Below, in pieces: positions 32,543 to 41,538 of a DNA stretch of 46,716 nt; the first letter of the stretch is position 1, and each line of letters starts with the position of its first letter. Below the pieces are notes generated by a model, which did not search any database, was not told the origin of the DNA, and was given only the letters and a program-made list of their open reading frames with translations. The stretch lies in NCBI GenBank assembly GCA_913057435.1, contig CAJXNY010000040.1, positions 1-46,716 of the forward strand, given 5' to 3'. This DNA comes from an uncultured Oceanospirillaceae bacterium (GTDB lineage Bacteria; Pseudomonadota; Gammaproteobacteria; Pseudomonadales; Balneatricaceae). A program made the translations under genes and the position numbers.

Positions 32543-34910
32543 TATTTTCTTCACCACTGATGGCAGTCACTGTATTGCCTCCATTTCGTTATGTGCTGGC
32601 CCGCTATTGGGCTATAGCCACCGTCAGTTGCTTGACCGTCGCCTGGACAGCCTGTTTGTCGAGCCCGGCTGTTATCAGCAGCTGTGCCAGGCCGCGGATG
32701 CTGCACAGGGGATGATGGTCAGCATTGAGGCGCAACTGCAGTGTCAGGATGGTCGCCATATATGGCTGCAGTTTAATCTGCGGGCCTGCATTGATGACGG
32801 CTGCTATCAGGGGCTGGAAGGCGTCGCGCGCGATATTAATGAACAACGCGCTTTGTTACAGCAGGTACGTGACAGCGAAGACCGGTTTCGCCGGCTGTCT
32901 GATCTGGCCCGTGAAGCTGTCTTCATCCATCACGAAGGGCGTCTGCTTGATTGTAACCAGGCGGCGCAGAAGCTGTTTGGTTACAGCCATGCTGAGATGA
33001 TCCGGATGCAGGCCTTTGATCTGGTAGCCAGGCCGGATGTGGCTACGGTACGTCAGAATATTGAGCAGCAGATCGAACAGCCCTATGTTGTTCATGGTCG
33101 CCGAGTGAATGGGGTGACGTTTCCAATGGAAATTCACTCCAAGCAGAGCATGAAGGGCACGCTGCCGGTGCGGGTAACCTGTATCCGTGATCTGTCGGAA
33201 CAACAGCAGATGCAGCATCGGACCCAGATGTTGTCGCAGGCGATTGAAAACTGTCCAGTGGCGGTCATCATTACTGATGCTCAGGGGCGGGTTGAATACA
33301 TTAACCCTGCTGTCGTAGAGGTGACCGGCTATGCCTTCGATGACTTGCGAGCACTGTCTCAGCTGGGGGAGCTGTTCTGTCTGGAACTGGACCCTGGCGC
33401 CAAGTGGCTGGGCTGGAAGCTGACGCTGGGTCAGCCCTGGAGTGGCAAGTTAAAACTGCGCCGGGCTGATGGTGAGGTGGTCTGTGTAATTGCCCGGCTG
33501 ACGGCTACGATAGCCGACAATGGTGATGTATTGCACCAGTCTCTGGTGCTGGAAGATATTACGCTGCAGGAAAGTCATGAGCAGACTATCCGTCATCAGG
33601 CAAACTTCGATGCCTTGACTGGACTGCCAAACCGTCATCTGGCGGCTGAGCGGATGGAGCAGATGCTGGTAGCAGCCCGGGAGTCTGAAACGCAGGTGGC
33701 GATGCTGTTTGTTGACCTGGATGAGTTTAAATCGATTAACGATACCCTGGGGCATGATTATGGTGATGCGCTGTTACAGGCGGTTGCTGAACGGCTGCAG
33801 CTGTCAGTAGAAAAAGAGCATTGTCTGGCCCGGTTTGGTGGGGATGAGTTCCTGCTGATGGTGACCGGGTTGCGGGCGTCGATGGAAGTGGAGGCGTTGT
33901 CTGAACGCTTGCTGCAGGCATTCTCACGATCCTTCCGGGTGCGTGACCGTGAACTGAATATCTCCATCAGCCTGGGTGTCGCTGTGTATCCGCTGGACGG
34001 TAGCGATTTCACCACCCTGCTGCGTCATGCCGATACGGCTATGTACCAGGCCAAGCAGGGCGGTAAAAATGGTTATTGCTTCTTTAATAGCCAGATGAAC
34101 CAGCAGGCGGAGCAACGGCTGCAGATTGAAAGCCTGTTACGCTGGGTGCTGGAACGCAACGAATTAAGCCTGAATTACCAGCCCGTGATTGATTTCGCCT
34201 CGGGTCAGCTGCTCGGTGCCGAAGCGTTATTGCGCTGGCACAGCCCTGAGCTGGGGTTTGTGCCGCCCGATCAGTTTATTCCGGTGGCTGAAAGTAGCGG
34301 AATGATTGTTGCGATCGGCAACTGGGTGATGCGCGAGGCCTGCCTGCAGGCAAAGCGCTGGCAGGAACAGTTTGGCCTGCCATTGCGTATCGCTGTCAAT
34401 GTATCGCCGAGGCAGTTTAAAGGCGGTGATCTGGTTGAAATGGTCACCCAGGCGCTGTCCGATAGTGGCCTGGCACCGGAGTACCTCGAAATTGAGGTAA
34501 CCGAAGGGTTGTTGATGCACCATCGAACGGACACCCGGAAAATTTTCCGGGCGTTACAGAAAATGGGCGTACGTATTGCCATCGATGACTTTGGTACCGG
34601 TTACTCATCGCTGGCCTATCTGGAAAAGTTCTCCTTTAACACGCTGAAGATCGATAAGAGCTTTGTTGCCGGTATGGCCCCGGACAGCCGTCGTGATACC
34701 CTGGTGGAGACGATTATCAGCATGGCCCATGGACTGGGTCTGAAAGTGGTGGCCGAAGGGGTCGAAACCGCAGGCCAGGTTACACGGCTATCAGCGCTGG
34801 GCTGTGATTTCGCCCAGGGGTACCACTACAGCAAACCGCTAACGGTCGCTGATTTTTCGGATTACATCCACCAGATGTGCCCGGCGTTAGCGCTCGGCGA
34901 GCCGAACTGA
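32508..34910 (+). CDS. PAS-GGDEF-EAL c-di-GMP turnover protein
   Basis: The 800-residue protein has no membrane segment. The GTG start at 32508 has GGAG nine bases upstream, and the frame is closed by a TGA 18 nt before it. Three PAS domains (about 1-110, 115-235 and 240-355) precede GGDEF (about 365-535), whose active site GGDEF lies near 443. The EAL domain (about 550-790) has EALLRW near 570, VNVSPRQF, IEVTEG, IDDFGTGYSS near 691, LKIDKSF and VAEGVET. Both catalytic sites look intact, so synthesis and hydrolysis of c-di-GMP are both possible. No inhibitory RxxD site is seen before GGDEF. Confidence 0.92.
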   Translation: MISEELIHHLPDIFFTTDGSHCIASISLCAGPLLGYSHRQLLDRRLDSLFVEPGCYQQLCQAADAAQGMMVSIEAQLQCQDGRHIWLQFNLRACIDDGCYQGLEGVARDINEQRALLQQVRDSEDRFRRLSDLAREAVFIHHEGRLLDCNQAAQKLFGYSHAEMIRMQAFDLVARPDVATVRQNIEQQIEQPYVVHGRRVNGVTFPMEIHSKQSMKGTLPVRVTCIRDLSEQQQMQHRTQMLSQAIENCPVAVIITDAQGRVEYINPAVVEVTGYAFDDLRALSQLGELFCLELDPGAKWLGWKLTLGQPWSGKLKLRRADGEVVCVIARLTATIADNGDVLHQSLVLEDITLQESHEQTIRHQANFDALTGLPNRHLAAERMEQMLVAARESETQVAMLFVDLDEFKSINDTLGHDYGDALLQAVAERLQLSVEKEHCLARFGGDEFLLMVTGLRASMEVEALSERLLQAFSRSFRVRDRELNISISLGVAVYPLDGSDFTTLLRHADTAMYQAKQGGKNGYCFFNSQMNQQAEQRLQIESLLRWVLERNELSLNYQPVIDFASGQLLGAEALLRWHSPELGFVPPDQFIPVAESSGMIVAIGNWVMREACLQAKRWQEQFGLPLRIAVNVSPRQFKGGDLVEMVTQALSDSGLAPEYLEIEVTEGLLMHHRTDTRKIFRALQKMGVRIAIDDFGTGYSSLAYLEKFSFNTLKIDKSFVAGMAPDSRRDTLVETIISMAHGLGLKVVAEGVETAGQVTRLSALGCDFAQGYHYSKPLTVADFSDYIHQMCPALALGEPN

Positions 34911-34917
34911 AAGGGGC

Positions 34918-35013
34918 TTAGCCCACTTTCAGTCCGACCCAGATCACTGCCGTCAGGCCGATCAGCCCCTCAAATAGTACAAAACCATAGTCATGAAACA
35001 GCTGGGCAAGCAT
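34918..35013 (-). CDS. Putative 31-residue single-helix membrane peptide
   Basis: In the 202 nt gap between the GGDEF/EAL stop and the chosen pssA start, a minus-strand frame starts at ATG 35013, has GGAGT eight bases upstream, and stops at 34918. The product begins MLAQLFHDYG and continues as one strongly hydrophobic helix (FVLFEGLIGLTAVIWVGL) ending KVG. The ribosome binding site, Leu/Val-rich codons and end just after the neighbouring stop make it a credible small protein. I do not recognise it. Confidence 0.55.
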   Translation of the reverse strand: MLAQLFHDYGFVLFEGLIGLTAVIWVGLKVG

Positions 35014-35112
35014 ACCGGTACTCCGTTCGATTGATCTGTGCGGGCTGCTGCTGGATGACCTTTGTCGAAGCAGCCATTAGAATGGACGCAAATTATTGAA
35101 CTGGTTACTCCA

Positions 35113-35859
35113 ATGACGCAAGAACAGAATCAACCTGAAAGCAGTAATGCGGGTGCCAAGCCGCATCGTGGCATCTACCTGCTGCCGAACCTGTTTACCA
35201 CGGCGGCACTGTTTTCAGGCTTCTACGCGGTGGTTGCCAGCATGCAGAGCAACTTTGAAAGTGCTGCCATCGCGGTGTTTGTCGCGATGGTACTGGATGG
35301 CCTGGACGGTCGCGTAGCGCGGATGACAAACACCAGCAGTAAGTTTGGTGCTGAGTATGATTCGCTGGCTGATATGGTGTCGTTCGGGGTTGCGCCGTCA
35401 CTGGTGGCATTTAACTGGGTGCTGGATGATATCGGCAAGTTTGGCTGGTTCGCGGCGTTTATCTATGTTGCCGGAGCAGCGTTGCGACTGGCGCGCTTTA
35501 ATACCCAGATCGGTTCTGTTGATAAGCGTTACTTTATTGGCCTGCCAAGCCCGGCAGCGGCAGCGGCGGTGGCGGGTCTGGTCTGGGCGGCCACCGAATT
35601 TGAGGTCGACGGCAGCGGTTATGCGTACGCTGTTGCTCTCTATGTCGCCCTGGCCGGGGTGCTGATGGTCAGTAATGTGCTGTATTACAGCTTTAAAGAC
35701 GTCGATTTCAAGGGCAAGGTACCGTTCCTGATTCTGGCCGGGATCGCCCTGTTGTTTGGGGTTATCTCCATCAGTCCGCCACTGTTCCTGTGGTTGCTGT
35801 TCCTGGTGTATGCCGCCTCGGGCCCGGTGCTCTGGCTGTTGCGCAAGGTGCGTCGATAA
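35113..35859 (+). CDS. pssA: CDP-diacylglycerol-serine O-phosphatidyltransferase
   Basis: PssA makes phosphatidylserine, the precursor of phosphatidylethanolamine, in the inner membrane. The ATG at 35113 gives MTQEQNQPES and 248 residues; the frame is open back to 35062. The CDP-alcohol phosphotransferase motif is complete: Asp62, Asp65-Gly66, Ala69-Arg70, Gly79, Asp83 and Asp87 (DGLDGRVAR and GAEYDSLAD). It has about seven hydrophobic segments. The following msrP-msrQ genes match the Pseudomonas order pssA-msrP-msrQ, where ilvC precedes pssA. Confidence 0.93.
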   Translation: MTQEQNQPESSNAGAKPHRGIYLLPNLFTTAALFSGFYAVVASMQSNFESAAIAVFVAMVLDGLDGRVARMTNTSSKFGAEYDSLADMVSFGVAPSLVAFNWVLDDIGKFGWFAAFIYVAGAALRLARFNTQIGSVDKRYFIGLPSPAAAAAVAGLVWAATEFEVDGSGYAYAVALYVALAGVLMVSNVLYYSFKDVDFKGKVPFLILAGIALLFGVISISPPLFLWLLFLVYAASGPVLWLLRKVRR

Positions 35860-35892
35860 GCGCTAGTCCACGGGTTGAGCTTGCTTGAAATG

Positions 35893-35930
35893 AAACGCGG
35901 TACTGGGTTATTCCTGGTACCGCGTTTTTT
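35893..35930 (+). terminator. Rho-independent terminator after pssA
   Basis: AAACGCGGTAC (35893-35903) and GTACCGCGTTT (35917-35927) form a perfect 11-bp stem with a 13-nt loop, followed by T residues, 33 nt after the pssA stop. Confidence 0.9.
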
Positions 35931-36041
35931 ATTTGTGCGGCAAAATCTGAACTACACTTAAATGTTTTGTGGTCGGGAATTTTTTCAGCCAGTGCCGCTC
36001 TAACCCCTCATAACCGATTCCCAGCCCATGGATGCCCCTTT

Positions 36042-37049
36042 ATGCTGATCAAGAAACCCACGCTGATCCGACCGTCTGAAATCACGCCGCCGTCGGCCTA
36101 CCTTAACCGCCGTCAGTTTATGCAGGGCCTGGCAGGCACGGCGGCATTCGCGGCCAGTGCCTCTGCGCTGGCGTTGCCAGCGCCACAGTTTGATAAAGGT
36201 CTGCCGGTTTACGCCGGTCCTGACTGGCTGCAGCAGCAGCTGCGTGCTGGCGTCAGCAATAAAGCCTTATCTACCGATGAAAAAGTCGCGCCCTATCAGC
36301 ATGCGATTCGCCACAACAACTTTTATGAGTTTGGTACCGGCAAAGGTGATCCGGCCAAAAATGCCCAGGATTTTATTACCGACCCCTGGTCAGTGGAGAT
36401 CAGTGGTGAGGTGAACCGGCCGGGCACCATTGGGCTGGAAGATCTGATCAAACCTCACCAGCTGGAAGAGCGTATTGTCCGGTTACGCTGTGTCGAAGCC
36501 TGGTCGATGGTGTTGCCTTTTGTCGGGGTGTCGCTGGCGACTCTGCTGAAACAGTTCGAGCCGACCTCAAAAGCAAAATATGTCGAGTTCACCACCCTTA
36601 ATGACCCGAAGCAGATGCCGGGCCAGCGCTCGGTGTTCAGCTCACTGGACTGGCCTTATGTTGAAGCGCTGCGCATGGACGAGGCGATGCACCCGCTGGC
36701 GTTTATGGCGGTGGGGATGTACGGCAATGCGCTACCACCACAGAATGGGGCGCCGCTGCGGCTGGTGCTGCCGTGGAAATATGGTTTCAAGTGGGTGAAG
36801 TCGATTGTCGGGATTCGTTTTACTGAAACGATGCCTGCGACTACATGGAACAAGATGGCCGCTCAGGAGTATGGCTTCTTTGCCAATGTGAACCCGGCCG
36901 TCAGCCATCCGCGCTGGAGCCAGGCGACTGAGCGGCGGCTGCCGTCGTCGCTGTTCCGGCCCAATATTATTGATACCCAGCCCTTCAATGGCTATGGCGA
37001 TGAGGTGGCGCACCTCTATTCTGATCTGGATCTGAAAAAATGGTTCTGA
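36042..37049 (+). CDS. msrP: Methionine sulfoxide reductase catalytic subunit MsrP (molybdoenzyme)
   Basis: MsrP reduces methionine sulfoxide in periplasmic proteins using a molybdopterin cofactor. ATG 36042 gives 335 residues (E. coli 334) and an N-terminal twin-arginine signal, NRRQFMQGL (Arg23-Arg24). The molybdenum-binding cysteine is Cys150 in [11 protein letters not shown]. Other family blocks are NNFYEFG near 92, [19 protein letters not shown] and [16 protein letters not shown]. No good ribosome binding site precedes the ATG. It overlaps msrQ by 10 nt. Confidence 0.94.
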   Translation: MLIKKPTLIRPSEITPPSAYLNRRQFMQGLAGTAAFAASASALALPAPQFDKGLPVYAGPDWLQQQLRAGVSNKALSTDEKVAPYQHAIRHNNFYEFGTGKGDPAKNAQDFITDPWSVEISGEVNRPGTIGLEDLIKPHQLEERIVRLRCVEAWSMVLPFVGVSLATLLKQFEPTSKAKYVEFTTLNDPKQMPGQRSVFSSLDWPYVEALRMDEAMHPLAFMAVGMYGNALPPQNGAPLRLVLPWKYGFKWVKSIVGIRFTETMPATTWNKMAAQEYGFFANVNPAVSHPRWSQATERRLPSSLFRPNIIDTQPFNGYGDEVAHLYSDLDLKKWF

Positions 37050-37675
37050 AACAGCTGAAAAACCATCCGGCGCTCCGGCTGCTGGAATGGTGGCTGCTGT
37101 TTCTGGCGGCCCTGTTACCGCTAGCGTGGATCAGCTGGCAGGCCTGGAGCTTCGCGCTGGGGGCCGACCCGGCCAAGGAAATTACCGACTACCTGGGACA
37201 GTGGGCGCTGTACCTGCTGTGGGGATCGCTGGCGATCACGCCGTTGCGCCAGGCGCTGGGCTGGACCCGGTTGCAACGCTTTCGCCGGATGATCGGGCTC
37301 TATGCGCTGTTCTATGCGACAACGCATTTGCTGGCGTTCGGCACCTTTATCATTGGCTGGCGCTGGGATCTGTTACAGACCGCTCTGACGGAGCGGACCT
37401 ACATTATTGTCGGCGCGCTGGCGCTGCTGTTACTGATCCCGCTGGGGGTCACTTCAACCAAAGGCTGGCAACGGCGGTTGAAAAAGCGTTGGACTCAATT
37501 ACATCAGCTGGTATACCCGATCAGCCTGCTGGTTCTGCTGCATGTGGTCTGGCTGATTCGTGACAGTTACTTTGATGTATTTCTCTATGGCAGCCTGCTG
37601 GGCTGGATGCTGGGCTATCGTGTCTGGCGGCGGTTACAGCGCCGGTTACGCCGTTCGGCCTCGCTCTCTTCCTGA
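37040..37675 (+). CDS. msrQ: MsrQ haem-binding membrane subunit
   Basis: MsrQ is the inner-membrane cytochrome b-type partner that passes electrons from the quinone pool to MsrP. It has 211 residues and six hydrophobic segments. His residues in [20 protein letters not shown] and VLLHVVW are likely haem ligands. The ATG at 37040 lies inside the msrP end, so translation is coupled. A strong hairpin follows the gene. Confidence 0.93.
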   Translation: MVLKQLKNHPALRLLEWWLLFLAALLPLAWISWQAWSFALGADPAKEITDYLGQWALYLLWGSLAITPLRQALGWTRLQRFRRMIGLYALFYATTHLLAFGTFIIGWRWDLLQTALTERTYIIVGALALLLLIPLGVTSTKGWQRRLKKRWTQLHQLVYPISLLVLLHVVWLIRDSYFDVFLYGSLLGWMLGYRVWRRLQRRLRRSASLSS

Positions 37676-37689
37676 GTCTGTCTGTTTTC

Positions 37690-37730
37690 GTATAGCGAAA
37701 CCCTGACACCCAGCAGGGTTTCGGCTATAC
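37690..37730. repeat. Long bulged hairpin after msrQ
   Basis: GTATAGC-GAAACCCTG (37690-37705) pairs with CAGGGTTTC-G-GCTATAC (37714-37730), giving 16 bp with one bulged G and an 8-nt loop. There is no T tail. It may stabilise or end the msrPQ transcript, or reduce read-through into the next gene. Confidence 0.6.
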
Positions 37731-37764
37731 CTGAAAGTACCTTCAGTAATACCGGAGCTGTGTT

Positions 37765-37971
37765 ATGCCTTCATCCGGCCCTTCCTTCTTTCAGCTGGTC
37801 TGCAGTGTGCTGGCGGCTTTTTTCGGTGTGCAAAGCGAACACAATCGCCAGCGGGACTTCAGTCGCGGCAGCGCCTGGCCCTATCTGGTGATGGGGCTGG
37901 TGGCCTCGGGCGTGTTTGTGATCTTCGTTATTTTGCTGGTGCGCTGGGCGCTATCACTGGCCGGTGTCTGA
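37765..37971 (+). CDS. DUF2970 family membrane protein
   Basis: The 68-residue protein has the DUF2970 signature: FFQLVCSVLAAFFGVQSEHNRQRDF followed by one membrane helix. ATG 37765 has GGAG seven bases upstream. DUF2970 genes commonly accompany cytochrome c oxidase operons in gammaproteobacteria, and here the oxidase operon follows 277 nt later. Function unknown; a role in oxidase assembly is guessed from linkage only. Confidence 0.82.
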   Translation: MPSSGPSFFQLVCSVLAAFFGVQSEHNRQRDFSRGSAWPYLVMGLVASGVFVIFVILLVRWALSLAGV

Positions 37972-37997
37972 CAGCGGAAATTCCTGTTGTCATAAAC

Positions 37998-38024
37998 TTG
38001 TCTTTTCTGAGCGACTGCTATACT
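37998..38024 (+). promoter_or_regulatory. Candidate promoter of the cytochrome oxidase operon
   Basis: TTGTCT (37998-38003) and TATACT (38019-38024) are separated by 15 nt, and TGC directly before the -10 makes an extended -10. Transcription would start near 38031 and give a 5' leader of about 220 nt. Confidence 0.45.
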
Positions 38025-38051
38025 TCTCTGGCCAACAGGACGGTCGGATGA

Positions 38052-38247
38052 CCCCGAATGTTATTAAACGGGGCGTTGATGGGAAAGGACTCAGGCAGTA
38101 CTAGAGCCTGGTCGAAACCCGTCACTACCGACGTTGCCGCAGTGACAGATGCCTTCAGCTGGTTGAGCAGCAGTTGTGGTGATCTGAAGACAACGCCTTA
38201 GTGAAAGGTTTTCGAGCAGGTTTTTCGCCCCCAAGGGAGACGCCTGC
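38052..38247 (+). promoter_or_regulatory. Structured 5' leader of ctaC: four-way junction plus hairpin over the ribosome binding site
   Basis: Complementary arms nest without conflict. P1 is GGCGTTG (38072-38078) with CAACGCC (38191-38197). P2 is GGG (38081-38083) with CCC (38118-38120), then GAC/GTC and CAGGC/GCCTG, with an AAAG/GAAA internal loop and a 9-nt terminal loop. P3 is GTCACT/AGTGAC (38121-38146), abutting P2. P4 is CTTCAG/CTGAAG (38153-38189). An upstream hairpin CCCCG/CGGGG (38052-38073) competes with the base of P1. Downstream, GCAGG (38216-38220) and CCTGC (38243-38247) enclose the ribosome binding site AAGGGAGA just before the ATG. The layout resembles a ligand- or protein-responsive translational switch. 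It matches no RNA family I can name; cobalamin-riboswitch core boxes are absent. Confidence 0.55.
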
Positions 38248-38248
38248 G

Positions 38249-39370
38249 ATGAGAGTAGCAGCACAATTCTTGCTACTGGCACTGGCCAGTGGCGCCAGCC
38301 CTGCGTATGCAGACTGGCAACTCAATATGCCCCGCGGTGTGACGGAAATCAGTCATGCGGTGTTTGACCTGCATATGATTATCTTCTGGATCTGCGTTGC
38401 CATCGCGGTCGTGGTGTTTGGCGTGATGTTCTGGTCGATCTTTCATCACCGTAAATCACGGGGTGCCCGTGCGGAAAACTTCCACGAAAATACCCTGGTC
38501 GAAGTCATCTGGACCCTGGTGCCCTTTGTCATTCTTATTGGTATGGCGGTACCTGCTACGGCGACCTTGGTGAAAATGTACGACAGCAGCGATGCTGAGG
38601 TCGATATTCAGGTCACCGGTTATCAGTGGAAATGGCGCTATCAGTACCTTGGCGAAGATATCGACTTCTTCTCCAGTCTCACCACCCCCCGCGAACAGAT
38701 CAATAACGAAGCCCCCAAAGACGAAAACTACCTGCTGGAAGTGGATAACCCACTGGTGATTCCGGCCGGGAAAAAAGTCCGTTTTCTGGTCACCGCTGCC
38801 GATGTTATCCACAGCTGGTGGGTGCCGGCCTTTGCAGTGAAAAAAGATGCGATCCCCGGATTCATCAATGAGGCCTGGACCAATGTGCCAGAGCCCGGCA
38901 TCTACCGTGGCCAGTGTGCAGAACTGTGCGGCAAGGACCATGGTTTTATGCCCATTGTGGTGGAGGTGAAACCACAGGCTGAATATGACCAGTGGCTGGT
39001 CGACACCCGTGCTGCGCAGGCCGCCACAGCGGCAGCTGCCAGTCAGGTGTTGAGCATGGATGAGTTGATGGCCAAAGGGGAGCAGGTCTACAACACCGCC
39101 TGTGCCGCCTGCCATCAGACGAATGGTCAGGGGCTGGGCAGTGTTTTCCCGGCGCTCAAAGGCAGCAAAATTGCTCTGGGCGATATAGAAGCGCATATCG
39201 ACATTGTGGTGAATGGCAAAGCAGGCACGGCGATGCAGGCGTTCAAAGATCAGCTCAGTGCCGTTGATCTTGCTGCTGTGATCACATGGGAGCGCAACGC
39301 CTGGGGCAACAATGTAGGCGATAAGGTCGATCCGGCCACCATTCAGAAACTGAAGGAGGGGACTGAGTGA
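38249..39370 (+). CDS. ctaC: Cytochrome c oxidase subunit II with fused cytochrome c domain
   Basis: This subunit accepts electrons from cytochrome c through CuA. ATG 38249 has AAGGGAGA eight bases upstream and starts a signal peptide cleaved near residue 21 (AYA). It has 373 residues and two membrane helices (about 40-65 and 84-108). CuA ligands are His188, Cys223, Cys227, His231 and Met234 ([12 protein letters not shown]). A C-terminal cytochrome c domain carries CAACH (285-289), with Met329 a likely axial ligand. It overlaps ctaD (ATGA). The fused haem c marks a caa3-like subunit II common in marine gammaproteobacteria. Confidence 0.95.
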   Translation: MRVAAQFLLLALASGASPAYADWQLNMPRGVTEISHAVFDLHMIIFWICVAIAVVVFGVMFWSIFHHRKSRGARAENFHENTLVEVIWTLVPFVILIGMAVPATATLVKMYDSSDAEVDIQVTGYQWKWRYQYLGEDIDFFSSLTTPREQINNEAPKDENYLLEVDNPLVIPAGKKVRFLVTAADVIHSWWVPAFAVKKDAIPGFINEAWTNVPEPGIYRGQCAELCGKDHGFMPIVVEVKPQAEYDQWLVDTRAAQAATAAAASQVLSMDELMAKGEQVYNTACAACHQTNGQGLGSVFPALKGSKIALGDIEAHIDIVVNGKAGTAMQAFKDQLSAVDLAAVITWERNAWGNNVGDKVDPATIQKLKEGTE

Positions 39371-40953
39371 TGAATACGCTGACGCGCACCATTGAGCATA
39401 CCGAGCAGCATGGTCCGGCCGAAGGGCTGAGCCGCTGGTTTTTCACCACCAACCATAAAGATATCGGCACCCTCTATCTGTGGTTCAGCTTCGCCATGTT
39501 TCTGACCGGTGGCTGTATGGCGCTGATGATCCGGGCGGAGCTGTTTCAGCCGGGCCTGCAGCTGATCGAGCCTGGATTCTTTAACCAGATGACCACCATG
39601 CACGGGCTGATCATGGTGTTTGGGGCGGTGATGCCAGCGTTTGTCGGGCTGGCCAACTGGATGCTGCCGCTGATGGTCGGTGCGCCGGATATGGCGCTGC
39701 CCCGAATGAACAACTGGAGTTTCTGGATTCTGCCATTTGCCTTCGCGATGATGCTCAGCACTCTGTTTATGGAAGGCGGTGGGCCAAACTTCGGCTGGAC
39801 TTTCTACGCACCCCTGTCGACTACCTATGCGCCGCCCAGTGTGACCTTCTTTATTTTTGCCGTACATATGATGGGGATCAGCTCCATCATGGGGGCGATT
39901 AATGTGGTCGTCACCATCCTTAATATGCGTGCCCCCGGCATGACCATGATGAAGCTGCCACTGTTTGTCTGGACCTGGCTGATCACGGCGTTTTTGCTGA
40001 TCGCGGTGATGCCGGTACTGGCCGGGGTGGTCACCATGATGCTGATGGATATCCATTTCGGCACCAGCTTCTTTAATGCAGCCGGTGGCGGTGACCCGGT
40101 GCTGTTCCAGCATGTGTTCTGGTTCTTTGGCCACCCGGAGGTGTACATCATGATTCTGCCGGCCTTCGGCATTGTCAGTGAAATCATCCCCACCTTTGCC
40201 CGTAAGCGGCTATTTGGCTATGCCTCGATGGTGTATGCCACCGCCTCCATCGCCTTTCTGTCATTCATTGTCTGGGCCCACCATATGTTCACCGTCGGCA
40301 TTCCGCTGATGGGCGAGCTGTTCTTTATGTTTGCCACCATGCTGATTGCGGTACCCACCGGGGTGAAAGTGTTCAACTGGGTGGCGACCATGTTCCGTGG
40401 CTCGATGACGTTTGAGACGCCGATGCTGTTCGCGCTGGCCTTTGTGGTGCTGTTCACCATTGGTGGCTTTTCCGGCCTGATGCTGGCGATCGCCCCGGCG
40501 GATTTCCAGTATCACGACACTTACTTCGTGGTGGCACATTTCCACTATGTGCTGGTGCCCGGCGCGGTGTTCGCGATCATGGCGGGGGTGTATTACTGGC
40601 TGCCGAAATGGACGGGTCACTATTACAACGAAACGCTGGGCAAGGTGCATTTCTGGATCAGCTTTATCGGCGTTAACCTGACTTTTTTTCCGATGCACTT
40701 TATCGGTCTGGCGGGGATGCCAAGACGTATCCCTGATTACGCACTACAGTTCGCCGATTTTAATATGGTGGCGTCGGTGGGGGCCTTTATCTTCGGCTTT
40801 TCGCAGCTGATATTCCTCGTGCTGGTGATCAAAACCATTCGTGGGGGTGATCGGGCGCCGGCCCAGGTCTGGGAGCACCCGCAGGGACTGGAGTGGACGT
40901 TGCCATCTCCGGCACCCTATCACTCTTTTGTAGAACCACCTGAAGTTAAATAG
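39370..40953 (+). CDS. ctaD: Cytochrome c oxidase subunit I (haem-copper, A family)
   Basis: This is the catalytic core that reduces oxygen to water and pumps protons. It has 527 residues and 12 membrane helices. Metal ligands are visible: His78 (TMHGLI), His255 and the cross-linked Tyr259 (GHPEVY), His304-His305 (WAHHM), and His390 and His392 (VAHFHY). The GHPEVY motif places it in the A family. ATG 39370 overlaps the ctaC stop, and the neighbours are ctaG and ctaE. Confidence 0.97.
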   Translation: MNTLTRTIEHTEQHGPAEGLSRWFFTTNHKDIGTLYLWFSFAMFLTGGCMALMIRAELFQPGLQLIEPGFFNQMTTMHGLIMVFGAVMPAFVGLANWMLPLMVGAPDMALPRMNNWSFWILPFAFAMMLSTLFMEGGGPNFGWTFYAPLSTTYAPPSVTFFIFAVHMMGISSIMGAINVVVTILNMRAPGMTMMKLPLFVWTWLITAFLLIAVMPVLAGVVTMMLMDIHFGTSFFNAAGGGDPVLFQHVFWFFGHPEVYIMILPAFGIVSEIIPTFARKRLFGYASMVYATASIAFLSFIVWAHHMFTVGIPLMGELFFMFATMLIAVPTGVKVFNWVATMFRGSMTFETPMLFALAFVVLFTIGGFSGLMLAIAPADFQYHDTYFVVAHFHYVLVPGAVFAIMAGVYYWLPKWTGHYYNETLGKVHFWISFIGVNLTFFPMHFIGLAGMPRRIPDYALQFADFNMVASVGAFIFGFSQLIFLVLVIKTIRGGDRAPAQVWEHPQGLEWTLPSPAPYHSFVEPPEVK

Positions 40954-40962
40954 GGGGTTGTT

Positions 40963-41538
40963 ATGGAACCGCTGAAGGTAAAAAACCGTCGCTTAGTCGG
41001 GCGTTTGGCCCTTAGTGCGGCGCTGATGTTTGGTTTCGGTTTCGCGTTGGTGCCGCTCTACGATGTGTTTTGCGAGATTACCGGGCTGAACGGTAAGGTG
41101 ACGCGTAATGGCCCGGTCTCTGAGATGGCTATTGATGAAGCACGTAGCGTGCGGGTGCAGATGATTGCGGTCAATAATGAATCCATGCCCTGGGCGTTTC
41201 GTGCTGATAGTAGTGAGCTGGTGGTGCACCCAGGGCAGGATCAGCTGACGTCCTACCATGCCTTTAACCCGACTGGACGCTGGATGGTGGCCCAGGCGAT
41301 TCCATCAGTCTCGCCGTCTGAAGCGGCGCAGTACCTGCACAAGGTCAATTGCTTCTGTTTCGAACAACAGCCGTTGCAGGCACAGGAAGGCCGGGAAATG
41401 CCACTGCTGTTTGTGATCGACCCGGCGCTGCCCGCTCATATCCAGACCATTACCCTGTCATACACCCTGTTTGATATCACTCCGGCTCAGCGTACGGCGA
41501 TGAATCTGCAACAGGCGACCCGGAGAACTACGCTATGA
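40963..41538 (+). CDS. ctaG: Cytochrome c oxidase copper-delivery protein CtaG/Cox11
   Basis: Cox11 is a membrane-anchored copper chaperone for the CuB site of subunit I. It has 191 residues, with one N-terminal helix (about 14-33) followed by PLYDVFCEITGLNGK, and the copper-binding Cys130-Phe-Cys132 in HKVNCFCFEQQPL. Its beta-sandwich domain projects into the periplasm. It lies between ctaD and ctaE and overlaps ctaE by 4 nt. Confidence 0.95.
   Translation: MEPLKVKNRRLVGRLALSAALMFGFGFALVPLYDVFCEITGLNGKVTRNGPVSEMAIDEARSVRVQMIAVNNESMPWAFRADSSELVVHPGQDQLTSYHAFNPTGRWMVAQAIPSVSPSEAAQYLHKVNCFCFEQQPLQAQEGREMPLLFVIDPALPAHIQTITLSYTLFDITPAQRTAMNLQQATRRTTL

Noticed and set aside
32489-32560. Frameshift at the start of the GGDEF/EAL gene
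   Set aside because: The frame from GTG 32508 already begins with a normal PAS start (ELIHHLPDIFFTTD) and has GGAG upstream, so no error needs to be assumed. The short ORF is reported separately.
38041-38248. Cobalamin riboswitch before ctaC
   Set aside because: GGGAA occurs, but the B12 box (AGTCAGGAGACCTGCC type) and the conserved core around it are absent.
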